Made by a program: the position numbers and the translations under genes
Assembly (NCBI GenBank): GCA_905479765.1
Contig: CAJQNW010000067.1
Location: 1-36,574, forward strand
Length of the DNA: 36,574 nucleotides
Direction: 5' to 3'
Source of the DNA: an uncultured Tepidamorphus sp.
GTDB taxonomy: Bacteria; Pseudomonadota; Alphaproteobacteria; Rhizobiales; Tepidamorphaceae
Notes under the pieces: model-generated
Databases searched by the model: none
What the model was told of the DNA's origin: nothing
The model's input: the letters and a program-made list of their open reading frames with translations, nothing else
Shown here: piece after piece, positions 7,794 to 17,611 of the stretch
How the letters are laid out: each line of letters begins with the position of its first letter
Position numbering within the stretch: position 1 is the first letter of the stretch

Positions 7794-9293
7794 TCAACCG
7801 GCGGCCTGGTGACCTTTTCGTCGTTTCCAGGACCGCCAGGCCGGCGGGCCGATCAGGATCAGCGCCGCCAGTATAATGATAGAAACGGTGATCGGCCTTT
7901 CCAGAAGGATCGTCAGGCTTCCGTCGCCAAGGCTCAGCGTTTCGCGCAGGCGCTCCTCGACAATCGGTCCCATGACGATGCCCATGATCAGTGCCACAAG
8001 CGGCCAGCCAAACCGTAGCAGGACATAACCCATGACGCCGGCGGCGAGCGCCACGCCGCAATCAAACAGGCGGGTATTGACCGCATAGATGCCGACCAGC
8101 GAGACGACGATGACTGCGACCGCCAGGATGCGGTGCGGCACTTTTACGATCATCGCGAAGGGGCGAAGCCAGAGCGCCAGCATGACGAAGGCGACGATGT
8201 TGATCAGCAGCATCGACCAGTAGAGCGTCGAGATCAGCACCGGCTCCTTGATGAGCAGCAGCGGGCCCGGGTAGATGCCGTTGAGCGTGAAGACGCCGAG
8301 CAGCAGCGCGCTCAGCGCCTCGCCGGGAATGCCGAGCGTCAGGAGCGGGATCAGCGCGCCGGCCGGCACGGCATTGTTGCCGGCTTCGGCGGCGAGGCAG
8401 CCTTCCGGCGTTCCCTTGCCGAACTCTTCGGGATGTTTCGAAAGCCGCTTGGCGACGTCGTAGGACATGAAGGAGGCGAGCACCGAGCCGGGCCCGGGCA
8501 GGAGGCCGATGAACGTGCCGAGCACGCCGGAGCGGATCAGCGTCTTCCAGTAGCGCAGGCTCGAAACGATCTTCGAGAAGTCCAGCGTCGAGCGGCTGAG
8601 GTTCATCTTGTCGGTCTTGAGGATTCCCTGTTCGAGCAGGAGCAGAGACTGGCCGATGCCGAACAGGCCGAGGACGAGGGCGACCAGATCGAGGCCGTTC
8701 TGCATCTCCCAGGTGCCGAAGTTGAAGCGCGGGCTGAGCGTCGGACCGTCGATGCCGACCGTCGACAGCCAGAAGCCGAGACCGATCAGCATGACGCCCT
8801 GGGCCAACTGCCGGCGAAACGAGATGACGACCAGGAAGACACCGAACAGGGCGGCAACGAGATATTCCGGCGGGCCGAAGTTCGCCGCGACCTTTGAGAG
8901 CAGCGGCGCCAGCATCACCAGGATGACGACCGAGATGATGCCGCCGCCGAGCGAGCCGACCAGCGCCGCCGACAGGGCGGTCTGGGCCTCGCCGCGCTCG
9001 GTGAGCGGAAACCCGTCGAACGAGGTGACGATGGAGGAGGGGACACCGGGAGTGCGCAACAGGATCGCCGGAACCGCGCCGCCGAAATAGCCGCCGCAGA
9101 AAACGCCGAGCAGAAGCGACAGCGCGACGTCGGCGGTGAGCGCGAAGGTGAACGGCAGCAGCACCACCATGCCGACCATCGGCCCCAGGCCCGGCAGCAC
9201 GCCGACGACGATGCCGACCCAGGTGCCGATGACCAGCGCGATCAGGTTGGCGGGAGCGAAGGCGTTGACGAAACCGTCGAACAGGAACTCCAT
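7794..9293 (-). CDS. tctA: Tripartite tricarboxylate transporter large permease, TctA family
   Basis: [77 protein letters not shown] signatures. Confidence 0.93.
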   Translation of the reverse strand: MEFLFDGFVNAFAPANLIALVIGTWVGIVVGVLPGLGPMVGMVVLLPFTFALTADVALSLLLGVFCGGYFGGAVPAILLRTPGVPSSIVTSFDGFPLTERGEAQTALSAALVGSLGGGIISVVILVMLAPLLSKVAANFGPPEYLVAALFGVFLVVISFRRQLAQGVMLIGLGFWLSTVGIDGPTLSPRFNFGTWEMQNGLDLVALVLGLFGIGQSLLLLEQGILKTDKMNLSRSTLDFSKIVSSLRYWKTLIRSGVLGTFIGLLPGPGSVLASFMSYDVAKRLSKHPEEFGKGTPEGCLAAEAGNNAVPAGALIPLLTLGIPGEALSALLLGVFTLNGIYPGPLLLIKEPVLISTLYWSMLLINIVAFVMLALWLRPFAMIVKVPHRILAVAVIVVSLVGIYAVNTRLFDCGVALAAGVMGYVLLRFGWPLVALIMGIVMGPIVEERLRETLSLGDGSLTILLERPITVSIIILAALILIGPPAWRSWKRRKGHQAAG

Positions 9294-9296
9294 CGC

Positions 9297-9824
9297 CTAG
9301 CCCTCGAACAATTCGACGAGCAGCGGCGTCGGAAACCAGATGTCGAGGAATGAAATGAAGGCGAGGTGCAGGCAGAGCGCGACACCGGCCGCAATCGCCA
9401 GGGCACGCAAGGGCCTGCGATAGCCGACGATCATCAGGCCGGCGAAGACGAAGGCGAAGGACGCGGGTCCAAGGCCCGCGAACCGGATCGCGGATGGAAA
9501 GAAGGCCATCAGCGCGAACAGCCCGATGGCCAGCCGCGGCACGCCGCGCCCGTCGACGAAACAGGACTTCGTGCGGCGATCGCGGACAAGGCGGACCGCG
9601 GAGGGCACGGCGCCGAGCACGGTCAGCGCCAGCGCAATCAGCGGGAAGATCAGCGGGCCCTTGTAGAAGGGGTCGGGTCCGGATTGATCGACCAGCCAGG
9701 GCGCCCCGATCAAAAGACCAAGCGCAACCGCTCCGATCCCCGCTCCCAGCGTGTCATGCGCGCGGGAGCGGGGATCGGAGCTGGCCGTGGCCGACTGTTT
9801 CGACGGCGTGTCCAGAGTCGTCAC
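9297..9824 (-). CDS. tctB: Tripartite tricarboxylate transporter small permease, TctB family
   Basis: Four hydrophobic segments, DPFYKGPLIFPLIALALTVLGAV; located between tctA and tctC. Confidence 0.85.
   Translation of the reverse strand: MTTLDTPSKQSATASSDPRSRAHDTLGAGIGAVALGLLIGAPWLVDQSGPDPFYKGPLIFPLIALALTVLGAVPSAVRLVRDRRTKSCFVDGRGVPRLAIGLFALMAFFPSAIRFAGLGPASFAFVFAGLMIVGYRRPLRALAIAAGVALCLHLAFISFLDIWFPTPLLVELFEG
9730..9781 (-). repeat. Perfect 18-bp inverted repeat (16-nt loop) inside tctB
   Basis: GCTCCGATCCCCGCTCCC (9730-9747) and GGGAGCGGGGATCGGAGC (9764-9781). Confidence 0.95.
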
Positions 9825-9854
9825 AAGGACAGCGAGATCCCGATGTCAGCGATA

Positions 9855-10799
9855 TTATTGCGTGATACCCAGGTCCTTCATGATCGCACCGAACTGCTCG
9901 AGTTCGCCGTCCATGCGCTTGCGGGCTTCCTCCGGCCCAGTCGGGTGGGCAACGACGCCGGCATTCTCGACAACCTTCTGGACTGATGGATCCTCCATCG
10001 CCTTGAAGAAAGCTTCCGAAAGCCTGGCGACGATCGCCGGGTCGGTTTCCTTCGGCACGAAGGCGCCGAACCAGATCGAGTAGGCATCGCCGTAGCCCTG
10101 TTCGGCGACGGTCGGGACGTCGGGATAGGCCGGCACGCGGTTCGGCAGCATGGCGGCCAGCAGCTTCATCTTGCCGGACTCGACGTAATCCCTGAGGCCG
10201 GGCGTCGAGAAGGTGATGACGTCTGCGTCGCCCTGCACGACGAGGATCGGGTTCAGCTTTGAATAGGCCGTTTCCTTCCACTCGAAGCCGCCGACGTCGG
10301 CGACCTTCATGGCGATCAGCGTTGGCACGGCGCCGAGGCCCCAGTGAGCGAGCTTGAGGTCGTTTTCCTTGCCATAGGCGGCGAGCTCCTCAAGATTGTT
10401 GTAGGGCGCATCGGCGCGGGCTGCGAGCGTGAACGGGCTCGACCAGACCAGGCCGAGCGGCTGCAGGTCCTGGTTCTTGTAGGGCGTCTTGCCGCGCAGC
10501 ACCTGGGTGATCATCGGGCCGATCGAGATGAGGCCGATCGTGTAGCCGTCGGGCCGCGACTTGGCGAGTTCGGCGGTGGCCAGCACGGCACCGCCGCCGG
10601 GCTTGTTGACGACCTTCACCGGGACGCCAAGATCGGCCGACATGACCGGGGCGATGGCGTTGGCGACCAAGGTCGACGGGTCGTTGGGCGCCGGCCAGGG
10701 GATCATGATCTGGATCGGCTTGTCGGGCCATTCGGCACAGGCCGTGCCGGCCATCATGGCCAGTGCCAGCGCTGCCGTCAGAAGTCTGCGTATCATCAT
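9855..10799 (-). CDS. tctC: Tripartite tricarboxylate transporter solute-binding protein (Bug/TctC family)
   Basis: Signal peptide MMIRRLLTAALALAMMAGTACAEWPDKPIQIMIPWP, VVNKPGGGAVLATAELAKSRPDGYTIG. ORF track extends 26 codons further upstream. Confidence 0.9.
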   Translation of the reverse strand: MMIRRLLTAALALAMMAGTACAEWPDKPIQIMIPWPAPNDPSTLVANAIAPVMSADLGVPVKVVNKPGGGAVLATAELAKSRPDGYTIGLISIGPMITQVLRGKTPYKNQDLQPLGLVWSSPFTLAARADAPYNNLEELAAYGKENDLKLAHWGLGAVPTLIAMKVADVGGFEWKETAYSKLNPILVVQGDADVITFSTPGLRDYVESGKMKLLAAMLPNRVPAYPDVPTVAEQGYGDAYSIWFGAFVPKETDPAIVARLSEAFFKAMEDPSVQKVVENAGVVAHPTGPEEARKRMDGELEQFGAIMKDLGITQ

Positions 10800-10842
10800 T
10801 GTCCGTTCCTCCGTTGTGTTTGCTATTGTTTTTTTGTCGTTG

Positions 10843-11391
10843 TCAGGTGCCGTCGATGCCTTCGACCTCGTCGACACGGTCGTCCATGAAGGGCTGCAGC
10901 TTGTCGAGTAGCCGGAACAAGGTCCCGGTCTCCTCTACGGTCAGCGCCGAGACGATGACGTCGTTGCGCGCGTAGGCCATTACCAATGCCCTGTCGTGCA
11001 GAGTGCGCCCCTTCTCCGTCGTCGTCAGGCGGATTCTGCGTTGATCGTTTTCGTCGGGGACGGTTTCGATCAGGCCGCGCTCGACAAGTGCCTTGACCAG
11101 CCGGCTGAGCTGGCCCTTGTCGATCAACAGCTTTCGGGCGACGGCGCCGAAGCGCACCGGTTCCATCGCCGCGGTAAGACCCAGAAGCCGCCATTCCAGC
11201 ACGCGAAGACCGAAACGGGATTTGAGCCAGCTCTGGCCCATCCGGTCGTTCGCGGCGGCCAGCATTGCGATCCGGAACGTCAGCAGATCACGGATGTCGC
11301 CAATGCCGGGATGCCGGGCAGGTAAAGGCGCATGACCGACCGTGGCGGTGGCTGATGACATACCGTGCCCGTCTGTATCTGGTTGAGTCAC
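10843..11391 (-). CDS. MarR-family transcriptional regulator
   Basis: LIDKGQLSRLVKALVERGLIETVPDENDQRRIRLTTTEKGR; GTG start 11391 or ATG 11361; palindrome immediately upstream. Confidence 0.85.
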   Translation of the reverse strand: MTQPDTDGHGMSSATATVGHAPLPARHPGIGDIRDLLTFRIAMLAAANDRMGQSWLKSRFGLRVLEWRLLGLTAAMEPVRFGAVARKLLIDKGQLSRLVKALVERGLIETVPDENDQRRIRLTTTEKGRTLHDRALVMAYARNDVIVSALTVEETGTLFRLLDKLQPFMDDRVDEVEGIDGT

Positions 11392-11406
11392 GCCATCGTC
11401 AGCAGG

Positions 11407-11427
11407 ATCGTTGTCAATGTCAACGAT
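11407..11427. promoter_or_regulatory. Palindromic operator candidate ATCGTTG-N7-CAACGAT
   Basis: ATCGTTGTCAATGTCAACGAT, 16 bp upstream of the MarR GTG start. Confidence 0.7.
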
Positions 11428-11474
11428 AATTCGATATGGCTGCGGCGGGTCGCGGGCTTACCGGATTTTTGCGG

Positions 11475-11939
11475 CTAGGATTCGCCTGGAGAATTGTGTG
11501 CGCCGTTCACGTGGGTGCGCAGGCATTCGATGACCTTCTGCATCAGGTCGAGGAACTGCTCGCGCTCGGCGTCGGTGAGGCAGCCGAGCGCGGCCTCGTT
11601 GGACCGGATGGCGCCGAGGATCGTCGGCTCCAGGATCTCCCTTGCCTTGTCGGTCAGATGCACGGTCTGGGCGCGGCCGTCGGTTTCGTGCGGCCGCCGG
11701 ATGATGAATCCGTCCCGCTCCATGCGCGCCAGCGTGTTGGTCATCGTGCCCTGTTCGACCCCGAGCCGCTCGACCAGCAGCCGCTGCGTGACGCCGGGAT
11801 CGCGCCAGATCTCGACCATGGTCATGAATTGCGCCGGGGCGAGGCCGTAGGGCTCGATTTCCATGTTCAGGGCGCGGGTCAAAAGGCGGGCCATCACATT
11901 GCCGAGATAGCCGGCGGACTGGGTGCGGTCGAATTCCAT
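11475..11939 (-). CDS. MarR-family transcriptional regulator
   Basis: LLVERLGVEQGTMTNTLARMERDGFIIRRPHETDGRAQTVHLTDKAREI. Confidence 0.87.
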   Translation of the reverse strand: MEFDRTQSAGYLGNVMARLLTRALNMEIEPYGLAPAQFMTMVEIWRDPGVTQRLLVERLGVEQGTMTNTLARMERDGFIIRRPHETDGRAQTVHLTDKAREILEPTILGAIRSNEAALGCLTDAEREQFLDLMQKVIECLRTHVNGAHNSPGES

Positions 11940-11967
11940 CGGGCCAGCTTATCAAAGAAGCATGCTT

Positions 11968-11984
11968 TGCAAAATTACATTGCA
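11968..11984. promoter_or_regulatory. Palindromic operator candidate TGCAA-N7-TTGCA
   Basis: TGCAAAATTACATTGCA upstream of the MarR start at 11939; AAGCATGCTT palindrome adjacent. Confidence 0.5.
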
Positions 11985-12020
11985 GGCTTTGAAATATTGC
12001 CCCGCGCGGCGATCAAGGCT

Positions 12021-13241
12021 TCAGGCGCCCGGCGCGGGCTTCGCAGCCGCGGGTGCGGGCTGTCTTGAGTTCACGATGAAGGCTGCGACCGACAGAAGTC
12101 CGAGGACCACATAGGCCGATGCTAGGGTCAACGGCGAATGGGCATGAAAGGCGGTCAGGGCGGCGGTGTAGACGACCGTGCCGAACAAAACCAGCGCGCC
12201 GATCAGCGCGTTGGCGACCCCGGTTACTTCGTCGGTGAATACGCCGACCGCGATCCCGTAATAGTTCGGGAAGGTAAAGCCGATGCCGACCATGATCACG
12301 AATGTCGGCGCCATGACCGTTGCCAGATTGACGATCTGGGCCAGCATCAGGGCGACCATGACCAGCCCGCCGGCAAGCGAGATGCCCAGGCCCAGCTTCA
12401 GGATCTCGTTCGGCTTGTGGTTCTTCAGGAGCGCCGTGTTCAGCAGGTTGCCGACAAAGAAACCGAGGCCGACGAGAAGCGCCGACCAGCCATAGACCTT
12501 GGCTGAATAGCCGAGCGCGTCCTGAAGCAGGAACGGACCGAGCACGCTGAACGAGATGATCATCGACCAGGACACCGCGATGCCGAAAACCGCGCTGGTG
12601 TAGCGGGGCGCGCGCAGGATCGTGGCGTAGTTCCGCAACAGCCGTTCCGGCTCGATCCGGCTGTCGGGTGATGGGGGGTGCGTCTCCGGCAATTTGGCGA
12701 TGATCAGGATGAGCGCCAGCGCGGCGACGACGAACATGAAACCGAAATTGGCCTGCCAGCCCCAAAGGTCCTGAATATGACCGCCGACGACCGGAGACAG
12801 GATCGGGACAAGACCGTAGGTCAGGCTGAAATACGACGTGACCCGGCCGATCTCGTCGCCCTTGAAACTGTCGCCGATCAGCGTCGTGGCCGTCATCGCG
12901 CAGCTTGCGATGCCAAGCCCCTGCACGGCGCGCCCTGCCATCAGCAGCCAGACGGAATCCGCGACGATGCAGGCCGCCGTGCCGACCAGGTAAAGCGCAA
13001 TACCAATGATGAGGATGATGCGCCGGCCGTAGCGGTCGGACAGCGGCCCCATCACCACCTGGCCGATCCCGAGCGTCAGAAGAAAGACGCTGATCGACAG
13101 CTGCATGGCCGACACCGAACTGTCGAAATAACGCACCATCGCGGGAAGGGAGGGAGCGTATTCGTCAACAGGAATCGGAGCGAGCACGCCGATCATCAGG
13201 ATGAAGAAGATCATCATTCGTGGACTGAACGTCGCGGCCAT
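12021..13241 (-). CDS. MFS multidrug transporter, Bcr/CflA type
   Basis: IPVDEYAPSLPAMVRYFDSSVSAMQLSISVFLLTLGIGQVVMGPLSDRYGRR, GRAVQGLGIA; 12 TM pattern. Confidence 0.87.
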   Translation of the reverse strand: MAATFSPRMMIFFILMIGVLAPIPVDEYAPSLPAMVRYFDSSVSAMQLSISVFLLTLGIGQVVMGPLSDRYGRRIILIIGIALYLVGTAACIVADSVWLLMAGRAVQGLGIASCAMTATTLIGDSFKGDEIGRVTSYFSLTYGLVPILSPVVGGHIQDLWGWQANFGFMFVVAALALILIIAKLPETHPPSPDSRIEPERLLRNYATILRAPRYTSAVFGIAVSWSMIISFSVLGPFLLQDALGYSAKVYGWSALLVGLGFFVGNLLNTALLKNHKPNEILKLGLGISLAGGLVMVALMLAQIVNLATVMAPTFVIMVGIGFTFPNYYGIAVGVFTDEVTGVANALIGALVLFGTVVYTAALTAFHAHSPLTLASAYVVLGLLSVAAFIVNSRQPAPAAAKPAPGA

Positions 13242-13385
13242 GTTCGTTCCCCCCGGAAAATCGAGCCGATACTTTAGATCAGTATTCCCCGATACATAAC
13301 CCTAGGGAAGAAAGCGCGGCGATTGCAGTGCTGATAGAAGGTATTAGCTGGCCGGGACGAACGCGCCGTTCCAGGAGTCGGCCGG

Positions 13386-14270
13386 TCAATCCCTTGTGGC
13401 GGGATCCAGCCCCAGCGCCTTGATCAGCGCATCGACATCCCGGCCGGTCTTGCCCTTCGGCTTGACTCCGAGCGAACCGATACGGGTCTGCGTGGCAGCG
13501 ACGGCCGAGGCAATGTCACCGTTCAGGCCCAACTCGCGGAGCGTGACCGCGACCTCCTGCATCTCCGCGCCACGGCGCACGCCGTGGTGGGAGACCCGGT
13601 CGATCTCGTAGTCGGCGAAGCGCTCCCACTTCAGGCCGGGATAGCTGTCGGCGAGCGACGAGACGACCCGTTCGAAGCAGCCAGAGGCGCGGGCGGCCAG
13701 CAGCATCTCCACGGTGATGGCCTCCAACCCCTTCACGAACGAGCTGCGCACCATCTTGATCGCGGTGGCCTCGCCGACGTCGTCGCCGATGATCTCGAAG
13801 TCGAAGGCAAGGCGGGCGAGATCCGGCTCGATCGTCCCGGCGGCGGTGCCTGCGAGCAGCACAGGCGTGCGGTGGCCGCGCGGATGCACCGGCGCCATCA
13901 CCGCCATGTCGACGTATTTTGCGCCGCTCGTGGCAACCAGATCGGCCGACTTGCGCTTGCGTCCCGGCGAAACCGAGTTGATGTCGATGAAAACCTGCCG
14001 GCTTTCCAGATGAGGCGCGATTTCCTGCGCCGCCTCCAGGCTCGAAGCAGCGGTGACGGCAGAGATGACCCAGTCGGATTCGGCTGCGAGATCCGAAGGG
14101 TGGGCGAGCGGGTGGACATTGCGCTGGCGGGCATTGTTCGCGGTCGGTCCGTCCATCCCTTCGCTGTCGAACAGGATGTCGTAGGTCGCGAAATGCTCCA
14201 CGCCCTTGTCTTTCAGCGTGTCGGCAAAGGCGCGGGCCGCCTCGCCGAAGCCGATGAACCCGATGTGCAT
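13386..14270 (-). CDS. NAD(P)-dependent dehydrogenase, 6-phosphogluconate DH-like with DUF1932-like C-terminus
   Basis: MHIGFIGFGEAARAFADTL, FIDINSVSPGRKRKSADLV, YVDMAVMAPVHPRGHRTPVLLAG. Confidence 0.75.
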   Translation of the reverse strand: MHIGFIGFGEAARAFADTLKDKGVEHFATYDILFDSEGMDGPTANNARQRNVHPLAHPSDLAAESDWVISAVTAASSLEAAQEIAPHLESRQVFIDINSVSPGRKRKSADLVATSGAKYVDMAVMAPVHPRGHRTPVLLAGTAAGTIEPDLARLAFDFEIIGDDVGEATAIKMVRSSFVKGLEAITVEMLLAARASGCFERVVSSLADSYPGLKWERFADYEIDRVSHHGVRRGAEMQEVAVTLRELGLNGDIASAVAATQTRIGSLGVKPKGKTGRDVDALIKALGLDPATRD

Positions 14271-14358
14271 GAGCGTCGTCTCCCGTCTAATCCCTGCAAT
14301 CTAAATGGCATCGGGCCTGTTCGGCGTCTATAGGTTCGGTAAGTCTTAGGGAGCCGTC

Positions 14359-15228
14359 ATGACCGCCGAGAACCTGCCGTTTCATCCCAATCCGAAAAAG
14401 CCCGACGTCGCTCTGCCGGCGGATGCTTGTGACGCGCATTGCCATGTGTTCGGGCCGGCGGCGCGGTTTGCCTTCGCGCCCGAACGCACCTACACGCCCG
14501 TCGACGCGCCAAAGCAGACACTGTTCGCGCTGCACCGGCACCTCGGTATCTCCCGCACCGTTCTGGTGCAGGCGAGCTGTCATGGCACCGACAATGCGGC
14601 GATGCTCGACATGATCGCGGCCGACCCGGAGCGGGTGCGCGGCATCGCGATGGTGAGGCCCGAGATCACGCCTGACGAACTTTGCGCCCTGCACAAGGGC
14701 GGCGTGCGCGGGGTGCGATTCAATTTTGTCGCGCACCTGGGCAAGGACGCCGATCTCGACGCGGTGCGGACGACCGCTGCGAAGATCGCCGATCTAGGCT
14801 GGCACGCGGTCGTGCATTTCGACGCGGCCAAGCTGCCGGAGCTTGCGCCGTTCCTGCGCGAGCTTCCGGTGCCGATGGTGATCGACCACATGGGCCGGGT
14901 CGATGCCAGCGCCGGGCTCGATCAGGAGCCTTTCCGGCTGCTGCTCGATCTCATGGAGGACGAGCGGTTCTGGGTGAAGGTGTGCGGCTCAGAGCGGATT
15001 TCCCGTGCCGGACCACCGTTCCACGACGCCGTGCCGTTCGCGCGGACGCTGGTCGAAACGTTTCCGGACCGGGTGCTGTGGGGCACCGACTGGCCGCATC
15101 CGAACATCAAGAAGAACATGCCGGACGATGGCGCGCTGGTCGATCTGTTGCCGCTGATGGCGCCGGACGACGCCCTGATGCGGGCACTGCTCATAGACAA
15201 TCCAACGCGGCTGTACTGGGCGGACTAA
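14359..15228 (+). CDS. ligI: Amidohydrolase, 2-pyrone-4,6-dicarboxylate lactonase-like (LigI family)
   Basis: LPADACDAHCHVFGPAARFAFAPERTYTP, VRGVRFNFVAHLG, VIDHMGRVD, VLWGTDWPHPN. Confidence 0.78.
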   Translation: MTAENLPFHPNPKKPDVALPADACDAHCHVFGPAARFAFAPERTYTPVDAPKQTLFALHRHLGISRTVLVQASCHGTDNAAMLDMIAADPERVRGIAMVRPEITPDELCALHKGGVRGVRFNFVAHLGKDADLDAVRTTAAKIADLGWHAVVHFDAAKLPELAPFLRELPVPMVIDHMGRVDASAGLDQEPFRLLLDLMEDERFWVKVCGSERISRAGPPFHDAVPFARTLVETFPDRVLWGTDWPHPNIKKNMPDDGALVDLLPLMAPDDALMRALLIDNPTRLYWAD

Positions 15229-16103
15229 CGCCGCGGGGCGGGTGTCTTTGTGCTTCGCTGTGCGAGCACGACCGCCACGCCGCCAAGCGTGGCGATTGAC
15301 GCCACAATGAGGCGGAGCGTCAGCGCTTCCGAAATCAGGGCAATGCCGCCGAATGCGGCGATCACCGGGACGGACAGCTGAACCGTCGCGGCGCGGGTCG
15401 CGGTAAGGCCGGGGAGGGCGGCGTACCAGATGACGTAGCCGCATGCGGAGGCGACAGACCCCGAGATAACGGCGAGCGCGAAACCATTCGCTGTCAGGTG
15501 AATGTGGCTTATAAAGACGAGGCTCAGGATCACGGTCAGCGGCACGGCGTAGATGAAGTTCCCGGCGGTCGCCGCCAGCGGATCCGTGGCGCCACGGCCG
15601 AGCAGGGAATAGAAGCCCCAGGAAATGCCGGCGACCGCCATCGCGACGGCTCCCAGCGGGTCTGGCGCGGTCACGCCGGAGGAGACTAGATAGACGAGCC
15701 CGAAAACGGCCACCGCGAGCCCTCCCCATGACAAGAGCGAAAAGTGCTCGCCGGACCGCAGCGCGACGATGAACATGGTGAGCTGTACCGCGCCGAACAG
15801 GATCAGAGCGCCGGTGCCTGCGCTCAACGACAGGTAGGCGAACGAGAAGAAGGCCATGTAGGCGTAGAGGGCAGCGACCGAACGCCAGTTCGCCGTGGGG
15901 CGGATCCGCAATCCCTTACGCAGGGCCAGGATCGCGGCAAGCGTAATCGCTCCCGAGATCAGGCGGACGCTCGTGAAGCTCGCCGCATCGATCAGGGTTG
16001 GTGCAAGCGCGAGACGGCATAGCAACGAGTTGGCCGCGAAAGCCAACATCGCCGCGCCGGTCAGGAGCGCGGTGCGTGTCGTGATGTGATCGGTCGCGGG
16101 CAT
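15225..16103 (-). CDS. DMT/EamA-family transporter
   Basis: About 10 TM pattern; FISHIHLTANGFALAVISGSVASACGYVIWYAALPGLTATRAATVQLSVPVIAAFGGI. Confidence 0.82.
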   Translation of the reverse strand: MPATDHITTRTALLTGAAMLAFAANSLLCRLALAPTLIDAASFTSVRLISGAITLAAILALRKGLRIRPTANWRSVAALYAYMAFFSFAYLSLSAGTGALILFGAVQLTMFIVALRSGEHFSLLSWGGLAVAVFGLVYLVSSGVTAPDPLGAVAMAVAGISWGFYSLLGRGATDPLAATAGNFIYAVPLTVILSLVFISHIHLTANGFALAVISGSVASACGYVIWYAALPGLTATRAATVQLSVPVIAAFGGIALISEALTLRLIVASIATLGGVAVVLAQRSTKTPAPRR

Positions 16104-16202
16104 CGCCGCCGGACCCTCGCAAGCGACGGCTCTCTAATACAGCCGGAAGCAGGAGACGCCTGTCGGATGCCGGCGTCAATCCTTCTTATACCGGCCTGGA
16201 GG

Positions 16203-17414
16203 TCATTCGATCGCCTCGGCCCGGCGCACGCTGGCGATCATCGACGTATTCAGCAGGTGCTTGTAGGCGGCGTCCGAGTCGGCGGCGGTCTGGCGGAGTT
16301 CCTCCAGGCGCTGGCGGCGGACCTCCGGATCCTGCTCCTCGAGAAGCCGCTTGTTGCGGATCGACATTGCCTGCACGAACTCGATGGTGACGCCGCGACG
16401 CTGGCGCACGTAGCGTTCGAGCAAGACGTCGGCGTCTCCCTTGCGGTGCCAGATGCTGTCAAGCTTGCCGGCGAGGTTCATGGCGTCGTGCACGGCGGAA
16501 TTGAGGCCCATGCCGCCCAGCGGATTGTTGGCGTGCGCCGCGTCGCCCATCAACAGCACGCGGCCGTCGCGGAATGTCTCGGCGACGCGCTGATGCACCC
16601 GGTAGATCGAGTGATAGGGGATGTCGACGTCGGCGAGTTCGGCGAGGAAGCCGCCGAGCTTGTCGCGCACGAAGGGCAGGTCGAGTGCCTGTTCGTCGGA
16701 TACCTCCGGCTGGATCGGGAAGACCACGCGCCACAGGCCGGGCGGGCCGTCGTGCGGCACCTTGAAGACCGCCGCCCATTCGACCGGATCGGCGATATAG
16801 GCGTTCATGGCAAAGCCGTGCGTGGCCAGATCATAGGTGGTCGAGGCGACCAGATAGCGCTCCGGCCAGGTGAAGCCTTCGAACGCGACGCCCATCTGCT
16901 TGCGGACGGTCGAACGGCCGCCGTCGGCGCCGATCAGATAGCTTGCCTCGATCGTCTCGCGGCCTTCCGGTCCTTCGATTTCGCCCCGCACCCGGTCGTC
17001 GTACTGCTCATAGGAGACGAACTCGGTCGAGAAGCGCAGGTCCGCGTGCGGGAAGTCCTTGATGCGTTGCCCAAGAAAGCGGCTGAGCTTGTGCTGCTCG
17101 ATGTGCAGGCGGAAGGGGTAGGGCGTGTCGCCGGCCAGCATCTCCAGCCTGAACTCGGCGATGACGCCGCCGCGCCGCTCGCGGATCTGCCAGACCGGTA
17201 CCCGGATGCCGTTGGCGCGCATCTGGTCGCCGACGCCCAGCCTGTCGAACATCTCGACCGTCGGGGGGTGGAAGGAGCCGGCCCTAAGATCGATGGGGAA
17301 ATCCGGTTCGCGCTCGACGACGATGATCGGGATATCCTGAAGCGCCAGCGCCACGGCGACGGACATGCCGCCGGGACCACCACCGGCGACGACGATCGGT
17401 AGCCGTTCAGCCAT
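16203..17414 (-). CDS. FAD-dependent group A aromatic monooxygenase
   Basis: VVAGGGPGGMSVAVALA, LIGADGGRSTVRKQMG, GRVLLMGDAAHANNPLGGMGLNSAVHDAMNLAGKL; divergent from gentisate dioxygenase. Confidence 0.85.
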   Translation of the reverse strand: MAERLPIVVAGGGPGGMSVAVALALQDIPIIVVEREPDFPIDLRAGSFHPPTVEMFDRLGVGDQMRANGIRVPVWQIRERRGGVIAEFRLEMLAGDTPYPFRLHIEQHKLSRFLGQRIKDFPHADLRFSTEFVSYEQYDDRVRGEIEGPEGRETIEASYLIGADGGRSTVRKQMGVAFEGFTWPERYLVASTTYDLATHGFAMNAYIADPVEWAAVFKVPHDGPPGLWRVVFPIQPEVSDEQALDLPFVRDKLGGFLAELADVDIPYHSIYRVHQRVAETFRDGRVLLMGDAAHANNPLGGMGLNSAVHDAMNLAGKLDSIWHRKGDADVLLERYVRQRRGVTIEFVQAMSIRNKRLLEEQDPEVRRQRLEELRQTAADSDAAYKHLLNTSMIASVRRAEAIE

Positions 17415-17611
17415 CGGCGTGCCCGGGATGTATTTCGAATTTCACTTTGTCTCCTCCCGCGAATTTGGCCCGATCGTATCAGCTTGCCGGGTGTGTCGAT
17501 TTTAGTTAGTGTACCTTATCATATTTACCCGAAACGGATGGTCCACGGCAAGGCCGGTTTCGGGCGGAAAGCAAGGCCAGAACGGCCGTTCGAACACGTG
17601 TGGAGGATACC

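Noticed and set aside
17415-17611. MarR operator in the gentisate divergent promoter
   Set aside because: Only weak dyads such as TTCGAA; no convincing palindrome to assign to the MarR at 19642.
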